37,402 bases of DNA from JBFFXF01 sp041569895 (GCA_041569895.1 JBFFXF010000031.1:1-37402), one strand, 5' to 3'; shown: positions 22,419 through 35,138, counted from the first letter of the stretch. Translations and numbers: made by a program. Notes: generated by a model not told the origin, from the sequence alone.

Positions 22419-23336
22419 TCAGTGGATCAGATACAGCAGCGGAAAGAGAAAGATCCAGATCAGGTCGACCAGGTGCCAGTAGAGCCCCACGCAATCGACC
22501 GGCGCGTAGTAGCGCGGACCGAAGACGCCCCGGGCCGCGCGCACGAGGAGCCACGCCAGCAGCCCCATGCCGATGAGGACGTGCAGTCCGTGGAGCCCCG
22601 TCATCATGAAGTAGATCTGGAAGAAGATGTGCACGCGCTCGCGCTCGGCGGGCGGCAGGTCCTCGAGCTCGACGTGCTCCGCCGCCTTCGGCTCGAGCGC
22701 CGGCGACGGCTCGAGCGCCACCATCCCCGACGGCCCGGTCGACGGCATCAGGACCTGCGACCGGTCCGGTGGCGGGGCGAAGGGCTGCGAGGCGGCCTCG
22801 GCGCCTGAAGGAGGTCCCGCCGGCTCCGCCCCTGCCGGATCTGCCTCCGTCTTCGGCGGCGCCATCGATCCATCCGCCTTCGCCGGGTGGTACATGTTCG
22901 CCGTGCCGACCCACTTCCCCGTGTGCCACTTGTGCGTGTACTCGACCGCCTTGATCCCCATGAAGCCCGCGCCGCCCACGAGCGTCAGGGCGAGGAATCC
23001 GACCAGCCCTCGCTGCTTCCCGAGCTGGGCACACCGGACCGCCCACGCCATCGTCAGGCTGCTGGCGATCAGGACGACGGTGTTGACCGCGCCGAGCATG
23101 GTGTCGAGGTACTGGTGACCGTAGAAAAAGATGTCCGGATGGTTCGCGCGGTAGACCGAGTAAGCGCAGAAGAGACCGCCGAACATCAGGATCTCGGTGC
23201 TCAGGAAGATCCACATCCCGAGCTTGCCGGTCTCGACTTGCTGGCTCGAGCTCTCGAAGTGGTGCGCCAGGTGAGGCGGCCGCCCGGTCTCGCTCGCGCC
23301 CCCGGTGGTCATGCGTCGTTCATCCGTTCCCTGCAT
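22419..23336 (-). CDS. ctaE: cytochrome c oxidase subunit III with Pro/Ala-rich insert
   Basis: 305-residue membrane subunit III. The typical first helices begin GKLGMWIFLSTEILMFGGLF (38-57); the last part has MMTGLHGLHVLIGM and GLYWHLVDLIWIFLFPLLYL. Between the helices ending near 133 and starting near 236 is an insert of about 80 residues (150-232) rich in Pro, Ala and Glu, longer than in usual family members, likely a periplasmic or surface loop. ATG at 23336 lies 3 nt after the subunit I stop. Confidence 0.93.
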   Translation of the reverse strand: MQGTDERRMTTGGASETGRPPHLAHHFESSSQQVETGKLGMWIFLSTEILMFGGLFCAYSVYRANHPDIFFYGHQYLDTMLGAVNTVVLIASSLTMAWAVRCAQLGKQRGLVGFLALTLVGGAGFMGIKAVEYTHKWHTGKWVGTANMYHPAKADGSMAPPKTEADPAGAEPAGPPSGAEAASQPFAPPPDRSQVLMPSTGPSGMVALEPSPALEPKAAEHVELEDLPPAERERVHIFFQIYFMMTGLHGLHVLIGMGLLAWLLVRAARGVFGPRYYAPVDCVGLYWHLVDLIWIFLFPLLYLIH

Positions 23337-23339
23337 CGG

Positions 23340-26124
<2,785 letters not shown>

Positions 26125-26125
<1 letters not shown>

Positions 26126-26976
26126 CACGCGACACCTCCCGGCGCTCCCTCGCGGCGCCGCCTTCTCGCTTCCCGCCAGAACGCCGATCCGATCAACGAG
26201 ACGAGCACCACCACCGTGAGCGCGGCGCCGAGCTGCATGATCTTGCGCGCGGCGATCGAGTAGCGCCCGGACTCGGGGTCGTACTGAAAACAAAACAGAA
26301 GCAGCTGGTCGCCCGCCGAGCCGATCGTCCCCTCGGATGCCTCGACCAGCGACAGTCGCAGCGTGCGCGCCGGGAAGTCCACGCCGTACAGATACCTCGA
26401 CACGCGCCCGTCGGGCGTCAGCACAATGAGCGCCGCCGCGTGCGCGAACTCGCCGCGCTCCTCCACCCAGCGGTAGCGGAAGCCGACCGCCGACGTGAGT
26501 CGCTCGATCTCGGGCACGTCGCCGACGAGAAAGTGCCACGCGGCCGCGGCGCCGGGGCGGCCGTAGCCCTCGAGGACGTGCCGCTTCCTGGCGCGCGCCA
26601 GCCCGGGCGTCTCGGCGGGGTCGAAGCTCACCGACAGGACGGCGAAGTCCTCCCCCGGCTCGAGCGAGATCTCCCGCAGCGCGTCGCGGAGACCGCCGAG
26701 CACGAGACCGCAGAGCATGGGACACCGGAAGTAGCCGAGGTCGAGCACCACGGGCCGCCCGTCGCGGAAGAACCGCTCGAGCCTCACCGGCGCTCCGGAC
26801 TCATCGCGGAGCATGATGTCGAGAGGCACGCGCTCGCCGAGACGCTCGGTGACGCCGACGTCCTCGAGCTCGCGCGGTGTCGGCTCGGCGCGTTCCCGGG
26901 CGCCGAGCGCGCCGCACACCGCGAGTGACGCGATGAGCGCGAGAGCCAGCGACGGGGAGCGGCGAACACCGTTCAC
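26125..26976 (-). CDS. sco: SCO1/SenC-type copper chaperone
   Basis: 283 residues. An N-terminal signal or anchor (about 9-26) precedes a thioredoxin-like domain with the copper-binding CPMLC (Cys85, Cys89) and the distal His179. A C-terminal helix (about 247-268) followed by Arg-rich residues would tether it to the membrane. SCO proteins load the CuA site of subunit II, whose gene follows directly. GTG at 26976 overlaps the upstream stop (GTGA). Confidence 0.92.
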
Positions 26977-27290
26977 CTGTCGCCTCCTCCCCGGGCGCCC
27001 TCGGCCGCGGCGCGCCGATCGACGGTGATCTCGATCGCCCTGTCGATCGGAATCGCCGCGACGCCCTTCTGGCTGTCGATCCAGCGGTACGAGTTGATGC
27101 GCTGCTCCTGGCCGAGGATCAGATCCTTGACCCGGTAGTCCACCGCCGTGGCGTGCTTCTCCCTGATCTCCCGGCTCTCCTCGCTGTAAAACCACGCCTG
27201 CAGCCCGACGACGACCACGAAGAGGAGCGCCGTCGACACGGAGCCGATCGCCACGAGCACCGGAACGTTCGCTCTTTGCTTCTCGGCCAT
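26973..27290 (-). CDS. small single-helix membrane protein of respiratory operon
   Basis: 105 residues, family not recognised. One membrane helix (about 10-34) is followed by a charged soluble domain containing EKHATAVDYRVKDLILGQEQR and a Gly/Arg-rich end. It lies 17 nt after the actF stop and overlaps SCO by 4 bp, so it is firmly part of the operon, at the join between ACIII and oxidase genes. Possible roles are ACIII subunit (ActG-like) or assembly factor; the sequence alone does not decide. Confidence 0.75.
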   Translation of the reverse strand: MAEKQRANVPVLVAIGSVSTALLFVVVVGLQAWFYSEESREIREKHATAVDYRVKDLILGQEQRINSYRWIDSQKGVAAIPIDRAIEITVDRRAAAEGARGGGDR

Positions 27291-27307
27291 TCTCGTTCCT
27301 GCGGCTC

Positions 27308-28597
27308 CTACGCGTTGTGAAACTCCAGCGACTCGCCCAGGCGCGGATCGCGCACCGGCACCAGTCGCGTTCCCGCGACGAGTCGCGCGCACGCCGCCGT
27401 GAACAGCGCGCCGACGCCGACGAGGGTCGTGATCTCGAGGAGGCCGAAGCGCGGCGTCGCGCCGAGCTCGGGGAAGACCAGCCACCAGAGGTCGATCCAG
27501 TGGAACACGAGCAGCCACACGGCCCATGCGGTGAGCGCGGCGCGCGAACGCTTGACGTGCCGCGACATCAGACCGACGAACGGCAGCAGGAAGTGCCCGA
27601 AGAGCAGCGCCACGATGACGATCGACCAGCCGTTCGCGCCGCCCTCGGCGGTGCTCAGGCCGCGCTCGGCGAGCCAGAAGGTCGTCTCCGGGAGATTGGC
27701 GTACCAGATCAGCATGTACTGGCTGAACGCGATGTAGCCCCAGAAGAAGACAAAGGCGAAGAGCAGCTTCCCGAGGTCATGGAGGTGCTCGACGGTGATC
27801 GCCTTGCCGAGCACGCCGCTGCGGGCCAGCACCGACGCGACGACGATGAGAGTCGCCAGGAAGCCGACGACGCCGCCGCTGAAGAAGTAGACGCCGAAGA
27901 TCGTGCTGTACCAGACCGGATCCAGAGACATCAGGAGGTCGATCGCGGCGAAGGTCACGGTGATCGCGTAGAGCACGATGCCGATCGCGCTGGCGCGCTG
28001 CATGCCGAGCGTGTGCCTGACGTCGCCGTCGGAGTCCTGGCGCGTCGAGCGCCGCCACAGGAAGACGGCGAGCACCGACCAGACCGCGAAGTAGAGCGCC
28101 CAGCGCACGAGGAAGAGGGCCGGGCTGAGGTAGGCGGCCTTTGCGGGCGACATCGCGTGCGCTCCCACGTCGCCGCCGGACGCGCCCTCGGCGGCGTGGA
28201 CGCCGGACGCCGACCAGGGATAGAGCGACCCGTCGCCCAGCAGCACGCTCACCGCGATCGGGGCGAACGCGATGCCGATCATCGGCAGGACGGCGGCGGC
28301 GACCTCCGCGAGGCGTCGCATGCCGACGCTCCACCCGGCGCGCGTCAAGTGCTGGATCAGCACGAAGAACAGCCCGCCGAGGGAGATCGACAGGAAGAAC
28401 GCGAAGTTGACCAGGTACGCGAAGAAAAAGCGACGCATGCCGTCCTCGAAAAGCGCCGCGAGAAGCAGCGCCACGACGAGGCTCACCGTCGCCGTCAGGA
28501 ACGACGCGCGGAACACCCTTCCTGCACGCCGCGGCGGCACGGTCGGCGCGGCGATCGCGCCGGTCGGCTCGTGGGTCATCGTGGTGGTCTCGGTCAT
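27308..28597 (-). CDS. actF: Alternative Complex III membrane subunit ActF
   Basis: 429-residue polytopic membrane protein, about ten helices, related to NrfD/ActC but shorter. Recognisable pieces include FAAIDLLMSLDPVWYSTIFGVYFF, FFWGYIAFSQYMLIWYANLPE and the C-terminal FHWIDLWWLVFPE, all typical of ActF. An Ala-rich loop (about 125-150) adds to the usual length. It forms one of the two membrane anchors of ACIII. ATG at 28597 overlaps actE (ATGA). Confidence 0.92.
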   Translation of the reverse strand: MTETTTMTHEPTGAIAAPTVPPRRAGRVFRASFLTATVSLVVALLLAALFEDGMRRFFFAYLVNFAFFLSISLGGLFFVLIQHLTRAGWSVGMRRLAEVAAAVLPMIGIAFAPIAVSVLLGDGSLYPWSASGVHAAEGASGGDVGAHAMSPAKAAYLSPALFLVRWALYFAVWSVLAVFLWRRSTRQDSDGDVRHTLGMQRASAIGIVLYAITVTFAAIDLLMSLDPVWYSTIFGVYFFSGGVVGFLATLIVVASVLARSGVLGKAITVEHLHDLGKLLFAFVFFWGYIAFSQYMLIWYANLPETTFWLAERGLSTAEGGANGWSIVIVALLFGHFLLPFVGLMSRHVKRSRAALTAWAVWLLVFHWIDLWWLVFPELGATPRFGLLEITTLVGVGALFTAACARLVAGTRLVPVRDPRLGESLEFHNA

Positions 28598-29331
28598 CGT
28601 AACTCGGCTCGCTTGTCGGGCGGTACGTCGTCGACGGACGCTGCCTGACTGAATTGCAGCGCCCGTATGTAGAGTACAATCGCCCAGCGGTCTCGCACGT
28701 CGATCTGACGTCCGTATCCGGCCATGTTCCGGATGCCGTTCGTGATGGTGTTGAAGAGGTGACCGTCGGGTCGGGCCCGCACGGTGTCGGCGTGAAGCGA
28801 CGTCGGCGGGATCCACGCCGGCTCGGCGCGCTCCACGGCGCGCCGGTGGACGATCCCCTCGCCGTAGCCGTCGAGTCCGTGGCACGGGGAGCAGTAGACG
28901 CCGAACTGCCGCTGCCCGCGCCGCGCGGTCTTCTCCGAGATCTCGATCTCGGCCGGGAGACCATCGAAGTACTCCTGTTTCCACTCGCCGTCCTCGCGGA
29001 CGCTGCGGTAGCCGCGCCAGAGGTGATCGTCCTCGGCGAGCTCGCCCCGCGCCACCGTCCCGGGAACGGGAGGCCGCATGGCGCGATTGTCCGCGAAGAG
29101 GCGGTTGACGTCCTGCGGGCCATACTTCGGCTGCACGTCCATGTCCTGGATCGGGTGGATGCGGGGCTGTGTCGACGTCGTGGTCCGCGCTCTCGCGATG
29201 AGCGCGAGCGGCACCCACGTCAGGATCACGAGCAGAATGAATCCGACGATCATCCAGAACGGCGGCACGACCAGATCGGGGAGGAGCGCCGGCTCGCTCT
29301 GGATGTCGTTCTCGTTGCGCTGCTCGGTCAT
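28594..29331 (-). CDS. actE: Alternative Complex III monoheme cytochrome c subunit ActE
   Basis: 245 residues: an N-terminal membrane helix (about 24-46), then a periplasmic cytochrome c domain with CSPCH (Cys147, Cys150, His151) and a Met in NGIRNMAGYG as likely sixth ligand. The sequence IHPIQDMDVQPKYGPQ in the linker is typical of the subunit. It should pass electrons from the pentaheme ActA towards the oxidase. ATG at 29331 overlaps actD (ATGA). Confidence 0.93.
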   Translation of the reverse strand: MTEQRNENDIQSEPALLPDLVVPPFWMIVGFILLVILTWVPLALIARARTTTSTQPRIHPIQDMDVQPKYGPQDVNRLFADNRAMRPPVPGTVARGELAEDDHLWRGYRSVREDGEWKQEYFDGLPAEIEISEKTARRGQRQFGVYCSPCHGLDGYGEGIVHRRAVERAEPAWIPPTSLHADTVRARPDGHLFNTITNGIRNMAGYGRQIDVRDRWAIVLYIRALQFSQAASVDDVPPDKRAELR

Positions 29332-29879
29332 TCCTCCACCTCCTCCACGGCCGTCGCTCCGCACGATTCCAGCAGGCCGCGCGTCCCCGCCGGGTCGAAC
29401 GACGGATCCGAGGCATCGATCACGATGAAGAAGCGGTCGTTGGTGACGCGACGGAATCGCTCGTGACGGAAGAGCGGGTTGTAGAGCATCGGCAGCAGGT
29501 TGAGTCCGAACATGCCGAGGACGGCGCCGAATGCCGCCGCGAGCACCGTGGTCTCGAAGATCACCGGCATGAAGGCCGGCAGACTGAAGAGTGGCTTGCC
29601 GCTGACGAAGTACGGGTAGTCGATGGCGTTCGTCCACCAGGCGAGCAGCAGCCCTGTGACCGTGCCCGCGACGCCGGAAGCGAGGACGATCCACGGCAGC
29701 ATCGTCGGTCGCAGGCCCATCGCCTCGTCGATGCCGTGGATCGGAAACGGGCTGTGAACGTCCCAGCGCCGGTATCCCGCGTCGCGCACGGTCCGGGCGG
29801 CGGCGACGACCGCCGGCGCCGTCTCGAACTCGGCGAGCAGTCCCGCGATCTCGACACGATCGGTGGCCGGCGCGCTCAC
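29328..29879 (-). CDS. actD: Alternative Complex III subunit ActD (DUF3341)
   Basis: 183 residues. The soluble N-terminal part contains RRWDVHSPFPIHGIDEAMG, the DUF3341 hallmark. It is followed by two membrane helices (about 67-89 and 110-133) and a C-terminal soluble part. GTG at 29879 overlaps the actC stop (GTGA), which fixes the start. It is a structural subunit without cofactors. Confidence 0.93.
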   Translation of the reverse strand: MSAPATDRVEIAGLLAEFETAPAVVAAARTVRDAGYRRWDVHSPFPIHGIDEAMGLRPTMLPWIVLASGVAGTVTGLLLAWWTNAIDYPYFVSGKPLFSLPAFMPVIFETTVLAAAFGAVLGMFGLNLLPMLYNPLFRHERFRRVTNDRFFIVIDASDPSFDPAGTRGLLESCGATAVEEVEE

Positions 29880-31357
29880 GATGCGCCTCCCGCCGCGCTC
29901 GCGGCATGTGTCCCTCCCGCCGTTCGGGCGGCATCGGCCGGCATCACCGCCTTGACCTCCGCCATGGCGACCATCGGGAGGAACCGGCAGAAGAGCAGGA
30001 AGAGCGTGAAGAAGAGCCCGAAGCTCCCCGCGAGCATGCCGATGTCGACCCACGTCGGCGTAAAGTGCGACCAGTTCGCGGGCAGGAAGTCGCGGTGGAG
30101 CGACGAGACGACGATGACGAAGCGCTCGAGCCACATGCCGACGTTGATGAACATCGCGACGGCGAACATCGCCCACGGGCTGGTGCGCACCCGCTTCGAC
30201 CAGAGGAACTGCGGCGCGACGACGTTGCACAGGATCATCAGCCAGAACGCCGGCGCGTAGGGTCCGAGCGCCCGGTTCAGAAAGGCGTACTGCTCGTAAT
30301 GGTGGCCGCTGTACCACGCCGTGAAGAACTCGACGAGGTACGCGTAGCCGACGATCAGCCCGGTCGCCAGCATGATCTTGTTCATGTTCTCGAGGTGCCG
30401 CAGTGTGATCAGGTGCTTGAGCCCGAAGTACTGCCGCGCCGGCACCGCGAGCGTGATCACCATGGCGAAGCCGCCGAAGACCGCGCCGGCGACGAAGTAC
30501 GGCGGGAAGATCGTCGTGTGCCACCCCGGCAGCTGCGAGACGGCGAAGTCGAAGCTCACCACCGAGTGGACCGAGAGCACGAGCGGCGTCGCCAGCGCGG
30601 CAAGCAGCAGATACGCCTTCTCGAATCGCTGCCAGTGTCGGCTCGAGCCCGTCCAGCCGAGCGACGCGATGCCGTAGAGCAACTGGGCCACCCGGCCGCG
30701 CGCCCGGTCGCGCAGCGTGGCGAGGTCGGGGACCATGCCGACGTACCAGAAGAGCAGCGACACCGTGGCGTACGTCGTCACCGCGAAGACGTCCCACAGC
30801 AGCGGCGAGCGGAATTGCGGCCACATCTCCATCTGGTTCGGATACGGGAACATCCAGAAGATGACCCAGGGCCGCCCGACGTGGATCAGCGGGAAGATCC
30901 CGGCGCAGGTGACGGCGAAGATGGTCATCGCCTCCGCGAAGCGGTTGATGCTCGTCCGCCACTTCTGCCGGAACAGAAAGAGGATCGCGGAGATCAGCGT
31001 CCCCGCGTGTCCGATCCCGACCCAGAAGACGAAGTTGATGATCGGGAACGCCCATGACACCTGGTTGTTGTTCCCCCACACGCCGACGCCCGTCGTGAAG
31101 AGATAGCCGAGCAGCACGACGAACATCCCCGTGAACGACGAGGCGATGAAGAACGCCACCCACCACGCCCGCGGCGTGCCGCGCTCGTTGATCGAGCACA
31201 CGTCCTCGGTGACGGCGGTGTAATCGGCGTTGCCGAGGACGAGCGGCGCCCGCTGGCGCGGGTCGTCGCCGGTGTTGTCGATCTCGGCCGTCCGGTACCT
31301 GGGCATCGGCTCGTTTCCACGCAGCTCGTCGTGGGCGGTCGCGGTCGGCGGGGTCAT
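29876..31357 (-). CDS. actC: Alternative Complex III quinol-oxidising membrane subunit ActC (NrfD-like)
   Basis: 493-residue NrfD-family protein with about ten helices and an N-terminal cytoplasmic arm (1-65). Motifs WVGIGHAGTLISAILFLFRQ, HVGRPWVIFWMFPYPN and HHYEQYAF match ActC, which holds the quinol site. An Ala-rich tail of about 25 residues follows the last helix. ATG at 31357 overlaps actB (ATGA). Confidence 0.95.
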   Translation of the reverse strand: MTPPTATAHDELRGNEPMPRYRTAEIDNTGDDPRQRAPLVLGNADYTAVTEDVCSINERGTPRAWWVAFFIASSFTGMFVVLLGYLFTTGVGVWGNNNQVSWAFPIINFVFWVGIGHAGTLISAILFLFRQKWRTSINRFAEAMTIFAVTCAGIFPLIHVGRPWVIFWMFPYPNQMEMWPQFRSPLLWDVFAVTTYATVSLLFWYVGMVPDLATLRDRARGRVAQLLYGIASLGWTGSSRHWQRFEKAYLLLAALATPLVLSVHSVVSFDFAVSQLPGWHTTIFPPYFVAGAVFGGFAMVITLAVPARQYFGLKHLITLRHLENMNKIMLATGLIVGYAYLVEFFTAWYSGHHYEQYAFLNRALGPYAPAFWLMILCNVVAPQFLWSKRVRTSPWAMFAVAMFINVGMWLERFVIVVSSLHRDFLPANWSHFTPTWVDIGMLAGSFGLFFTLFLLFCRFLPMVAMAEVKAVMPADAARTAGGTHAASAAGGAS

Positions 31358-34300
31358 GGCTCGAAATCCACCTTCGCGGGGTTGCGCGCCTTCGCCAGGT
31401 GCAGGGTGCGCGGCCGCACGCCGAGCTCCTCGAGGACGGGATAGGCGCGCGGACTCTCCTGCAGCGCCCGCACGCGACTGTCCGGATCTCCGATATCCCC
31501 GAAGACGATCGCCTGCGTCGGACACACCTGCTGGCAGGCAGTGACGATGTCGCCGTCCCTGATCTCCTCGCCGCGCCTGCGACGATCGATCCTGGCGCGC
31601 TGGATTCGCTGCACGCAGTACGTGCACTTCTCCATGACGCCGCGCATGCGCACCGTGACGTCCGGATTGAAGACCATGCGCTTGACCTCGTCGACGGAGA
31701 TCAGCTGCTGCGAATCCGGCATCCCCGCCCACGGCCGCGCCGGCTCGCCGGGCTCCTTGCTGTGGTAGTCGAAGTAATTGAAGCGGCGCACCTTGTAGGG
31801 GCAGTTGTTGGCGCAGTACCGCGTGCCGATGCAGCGGTTGTACACCATCGTGTTGAGCCCCTCGGTGTCGTGCACCGTGGCGGCGACGGGGCACACCTGC
31901 TCGCACGGGGCGTTTTCGCAGTGCACGCACATCACCGGCTGGTGGACGACGTCGGGCGACTCGTCCGACTCCGGATCGCCCTTGAAGTAACGGTCGATCC
32001 GGATCCAGTGCATCTCGCGGTTGCGCGCCACCTCCTCCTTGCCGACCACCGGGATGTTGTTCTCGGCCTGGCAGGCGGTGACGCACGCGTTGCAGCCGAT
32101 GCAGGACGACATGTCGATCGTCATGCCCCACGCGTGCGGCTCGTTGAACTGCGATGGCGGATCGAAGATCCGGGCCCGGTCGTGACCGTCGGCGCGCGGC
32201 ACGCTGGCCTCGCCGTCGCCGAGCCCGGCATCGCCCCCGAAGTCCGCCGGCGTCACCTCGCGCACCACCTTGCCGGACTCGCCGCGAGGGCCGACACGCT
32301 TCTCTGTCGCCTGGCGCGCGAAGGTGTCCATCACGTGGTGGTCCTGCGTCGAGGCGAGATCGTACCGCCGTCCCGTGCTCTCGACGGTGGCGTTGCCGGC
32401 GAACGCGAGCGTCGCGCTGGTGCGCAGGGGATAGGCGTCGAAACCGACGCCGTTGCCGATGCGTCCCGCAGCGGCGCGACCGGAGCCGAGCCGCACGCCG
32501 AGAACGCCCTCCGGCTGTCCCGGAAGCACGAAGACGGGAAGCTCGACGGAGCGATCGTCGACCGAGACGCGCACGACGTCGCCGGTCCGCACTCCGAGTC
32601 GACCGGCGTCGCGCACCGAGAGCAGCGCCGGGTTGTCCCACGTCACCTTGGTCATCGGGTCCGGCGTCTCCTGCAGCCACGCGTTGTTCGCGAAGCGTCC
32701 GTCGTGCAGGCGCGGGTCGCGACGGAAGACGACGTCGAGGCGTCCGGTGGCGCCCTCCGCGACGGCGACCTCGCTGGCAGTCGACCGTGCGGCCCCGACG
32801 AGCTCCGGCTCGACGCGCGGCCACGCAGTTCTCTCGACCACGCCATCGTGCAGCGCCCGTCGCCAGGCGCGCTCGAAGGCGGCGTCGCCCTCCTCGTGCG
32901 GGATGACGTCGCGCGCCGTGCGCCGCACGAGGTCGTATCCGCTCCGCGTCGCGTCGCCGGCGAGGCCCGCGAGGAGCTCGGCGTCGGTGCGACCGTCGTG
33001 GAGCGGCAGGATCAGCGGCTGACCGATCGACACGGCGCCGTCCCACGCGCGCCCGTCACTCCATGACTCGAGGAAGTGCGCCCGCGGCACGTGCCACGTG
33101 CAGAGCGCCGAGGTCTCGTCGTCGTACAGGCCGAGCCGGATCGTCGTCGGCACGCGGCCGATGTGCGCGGCGAGGCCGAGGTCGGCGGGAGCGTCGAAGC
33201 CCGGGTTGCCGTCGAGGATCACCAGCGTCTCCACCGATCTCGACTCGATCTCGCGCGCGAGCTCGGCGATCGTGCCGGCCTCGCGCGCGGGCTCCTCGAC
33301 GAACTCGACCGTCTGTCCGAGAGCGCCGAGCGCGGCGTTGATGCGGTGCGCCAGCTCGTGAACGCGAGGCGCGGCGGCGTCCCCGACGGTGATGAGCGAG
33401 GCCGCTCCGGCCACGCGCAGGTCCGCGGCGAGGCGGTCGACAAAGCGTGTCTCGCGATCATCGAGCGGCACCGCATCGGTGACGCCCGCGACGGCGAGTC
33501 GCCGCGCGAGTTCCTGAACGATCGCCTCGATCCGTCCCGGACGCTGTGCCAGCCGGTGGTCCGCGACGCTCCCCGTGATCGAGAGCTCGCTCTCGATCGA
33601 CCACAGACGGTTCATACGACCGGCCTCGGGCTTGCGGGCGGCGGCCCACTCGCTGGCGTGCCGCAGCTTCGCCGGATGCGATCCGAACAGGTCCGCGTCG
33701 ATCGCCGCGATCACCGCGGCGCGGTGCAGCCGGTAGATCGGACGCAGCGCGCGCCCGAACGCCAGCCGCGAGCCCTCGATCCGCGCAGCGGCGTCGAACG
33801 GCTCGTGCTCGTACCAGCGACAGCGAGGAAAGACCTCGCGAAGTCGCGCGCGCATCGCGAGCGACGTCGGACTCGTCGACCTGCCGCAGAGGAACGCCAG
33901 ACCGCCGCCGCCGAGCGCCCGCAGCGCCCGGAAGTGCGCTCCGGCGAAGTGATCGAACTGATCCCACCCGCGACGGCGGCGCTCGCCGGCCGCGGTCATC
34001 TCGACCGGCCAGCGGCTGCGGTCCGGGTCGTAGAGATCCAGCACCGTCGCCTGCGTGATGCCGTCGGTCGCGCCGAGCGAATCGGGATGCAGCGGATTGC
34101 CCTCGATCTTGATCGGTCGCCCGTCGTGCGTGGTGACGAGGAGCCCGGTGGTGGCGCCGTCGATCTCGAAGCCGGTCGCGTAACGCTCGAGCGCTCCGGG
34201 GACGCGCTCCTCGGGCCGCCGCGCGTGGGGGGCGAGCCGTTCCGCCGGATAACGGCGGCAGCCCGACAGCGTCAGCCCTGCGAGCGCCATCGCGCCGCCC

Positions 34301-34449
34301 ATCAGCCTCAGGAATCGCCGTCGCGGCATCTCGGCGAGCGCCGCGGGATCGTAACCCGGAAACTCGTCGCGAATGCGGGCACAGAGCTCCGGATCCCGGG
34401 CGAGGTGCTCGAGGCTGAGCCAGTAGTCGTCTCGTGGGCGCTCGGTCAT
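31354..34449 (-). CDS. actB: Alternative Complex III subunit ActB (molybdopterin-like plus Fe-S domains)
   Basis: 1031 residues. A twin-arginine signal (RRRFLRLMGG, 43-52) ends in a lipobox-like LSGC (Cys64), suggesting Tat export. A long region like molybdopterin oxidoreductases follows but is not expected to hold the cofactor in ACIII. The C-terminal part (about 745-960) has four cysteine clusters for Fe-S centres, starting CIGCNACVTAC and including CVHCENAPCEQVCP, CIGTRYCANNCP and CTYC with CQQVCP. ATG at 34449 overlaps the actA stop; a second ATG nine bases upstream is possible. Confidence 0.95.
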   Translation of the reverse strand: MTERPRDDYWLSLEHLARDPELCARIRDEFPGYDPAALAEMPRRRFLRLMGGAMALAGLTLSGCRRYPAERLAPHARRPEERVPGALERYATGFEIDGATTGLLVTTHDGRPIKIEGNPLHPDSLGATDGITQATVLDLYDPDRSRWPVEMTAAGERRRRGWDQFDHFAGAHFRALRALGGGGLAFLCGRSTSPTSLAMRARLREVFPRCRWYEHEPFDAAARIEGSRLAFGRALRPIYRLHRAAVIAAIDADLFGSHPAKLRHASEWAAARKPEAGRMNRLWSIESELSITGSVADHRLAQRPGRIEAIVQELARRLAVAGVTDAVPLDDRETRFVDRLAADLRVAGAASLITVGDAAAPRVHELAHRINAALGALGQTVEFVEEPAREAGTIAELAREIESRSVETLVILDGNPGFDAPADLGLAAHIGRVPTTIRLGLYDDETSALCTWHVPRAHFLESWSDGRAWDGAVSIGQPLILPLHDGRTDAELLAGLAGDATRSGYDLVRRTARDVIPHEEGDAAFERAWRRALHDGVVERTAWPRVEPELVGAARSTASEVAVAEGATGRLDVVFRRDPRLHDGRFANNAWLQETPDPMTKVTWDNPALLSVRDAGRLGVRTGDVVRVSVDDRSVELPVFVLPGQPEGVLGVRLGSGRAAAGRIGNGVGFDAYPLRTSATLAFAGNATVESTGRRYDLASTQDHHVMDTFARQATEKRVGPRGESGKVVREVTPADFGGDAGLGDGEASVPRADGHDRARIFDPPSQFNEPHAWGMTIDMSSCIGCNACVTACQAENNIPVVGKEEVARNREMHWIRIDRYFKGDPESDESPDVVHQPVMCVHCENAPCEQVCPVAATVHDTEGLNTMVYNRCIGTRYCANNCPYKVRRFNYFDYHSKEPGEPARPWAGMPDSQQLISVDEVKRMVFNPDVTVRMRGVMEKCTYCVQRIQRARIDRRRRGEEIRDGDIVTACQQVCPTQAIVFGDIGDPDSRVRALQESPRAYPVLEELGVRPRTLHLAKARNPAKVDFEP

Positions 34450-35138
34450 CGGTGACATCGCGTACAGCTCGACATGTACCGCGGCTCGCGGATCTCGTAG
34501 AGCTCCTTCAGTCGCCGCCCAAGCGCGAGCTGGTCGCCGTCCGGCGGCTCCCACGCCATGTTGGTGACCTCCTCGACGGGGCGCAGGAAGCGCTCGGGCT
34601 CGCGGTGGCATTCGAGGCACCACCCCATGCTCAGGGGCTCGGCCTGCGCGACGATCTCCATGCGGTCGATGCGGCCGTGGCACGAGACGCAGCCGATCCC
34701 CTTGTTGACGTGAGCGCTGTGGTCGAAATACGCGTGATCGGGAAGATTGTGGACGCGCACCCATTCGATCGGCATCCCGGTGACGGCGCTCTCGCGCACC
34801 TTGAGGATCTCGGAATGCTCGGCCTGGATCGCGGCGTGGCAGTTGAGACAGGTCTGTGTCGGCGGTATCGCTGCGTACGCCGCCTCGAAGACCGTGTTGT
34901 GGCAGTAGGCGCAGTCGATACCGAGCCGACCCGCGTGCGTCGCATGGCTGAATGCGACGGGCTGCACCGGCGCGTACCCGACGTCGGTGGTGCGCGGCGA
35001 TCCCGCCAGGCCGAGGAGCACCGGAATGTAGAGGCCGGCGCCGGCACCGACGATGACGATCGCGGGAAGAAGATAGTTCGCCCACCTGGGAAACACGAAT
35101 CGCCGTGTGCCGCTGGCGGGCTGCATGTCGTTCTCCAT
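34446..35138 (-). CDS. actA: Alternative Complex III pentaheme cytochrome c subunit ActA
   Basis: 230 residues. An N-terminal anchor helix (about 21-45) precedes five CxxCH heme motifs with histidines at 80, 101, 154, 178 and 229. Extra His residues are available as second axial ligands. It is the electron-carrying periplasmic subunit of ACIII. ATG at 35138 is preferred; a GTG three bases upstream (35141) is an alternative. No good Shine-Dalgarno sequence is visible. It is the first gene of the overlapping operon reaching to 21428. Confidence 0.95.
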   Translation of the reverse strand: MENDMQPASGTRRFVFPRWANYLLPAIVIVGAGAGLYIPVLLGLAGSPRTTDVGYAPVQPVAFSHATHAGRLGIDCAYCHNTVFEAAYAAIPPTQTCLNCHAAIQAEHSEILKVRESAVTGMPIEWVRVHNLPDHAYFDHSAHVNKGIGCVSCHGRIDRMEIVAQAEPLSMGWCLECHREPERFLRPVEEVTNMAWEPPDGDQLALGRRLKELYEIREPRYMSSCTRCHR

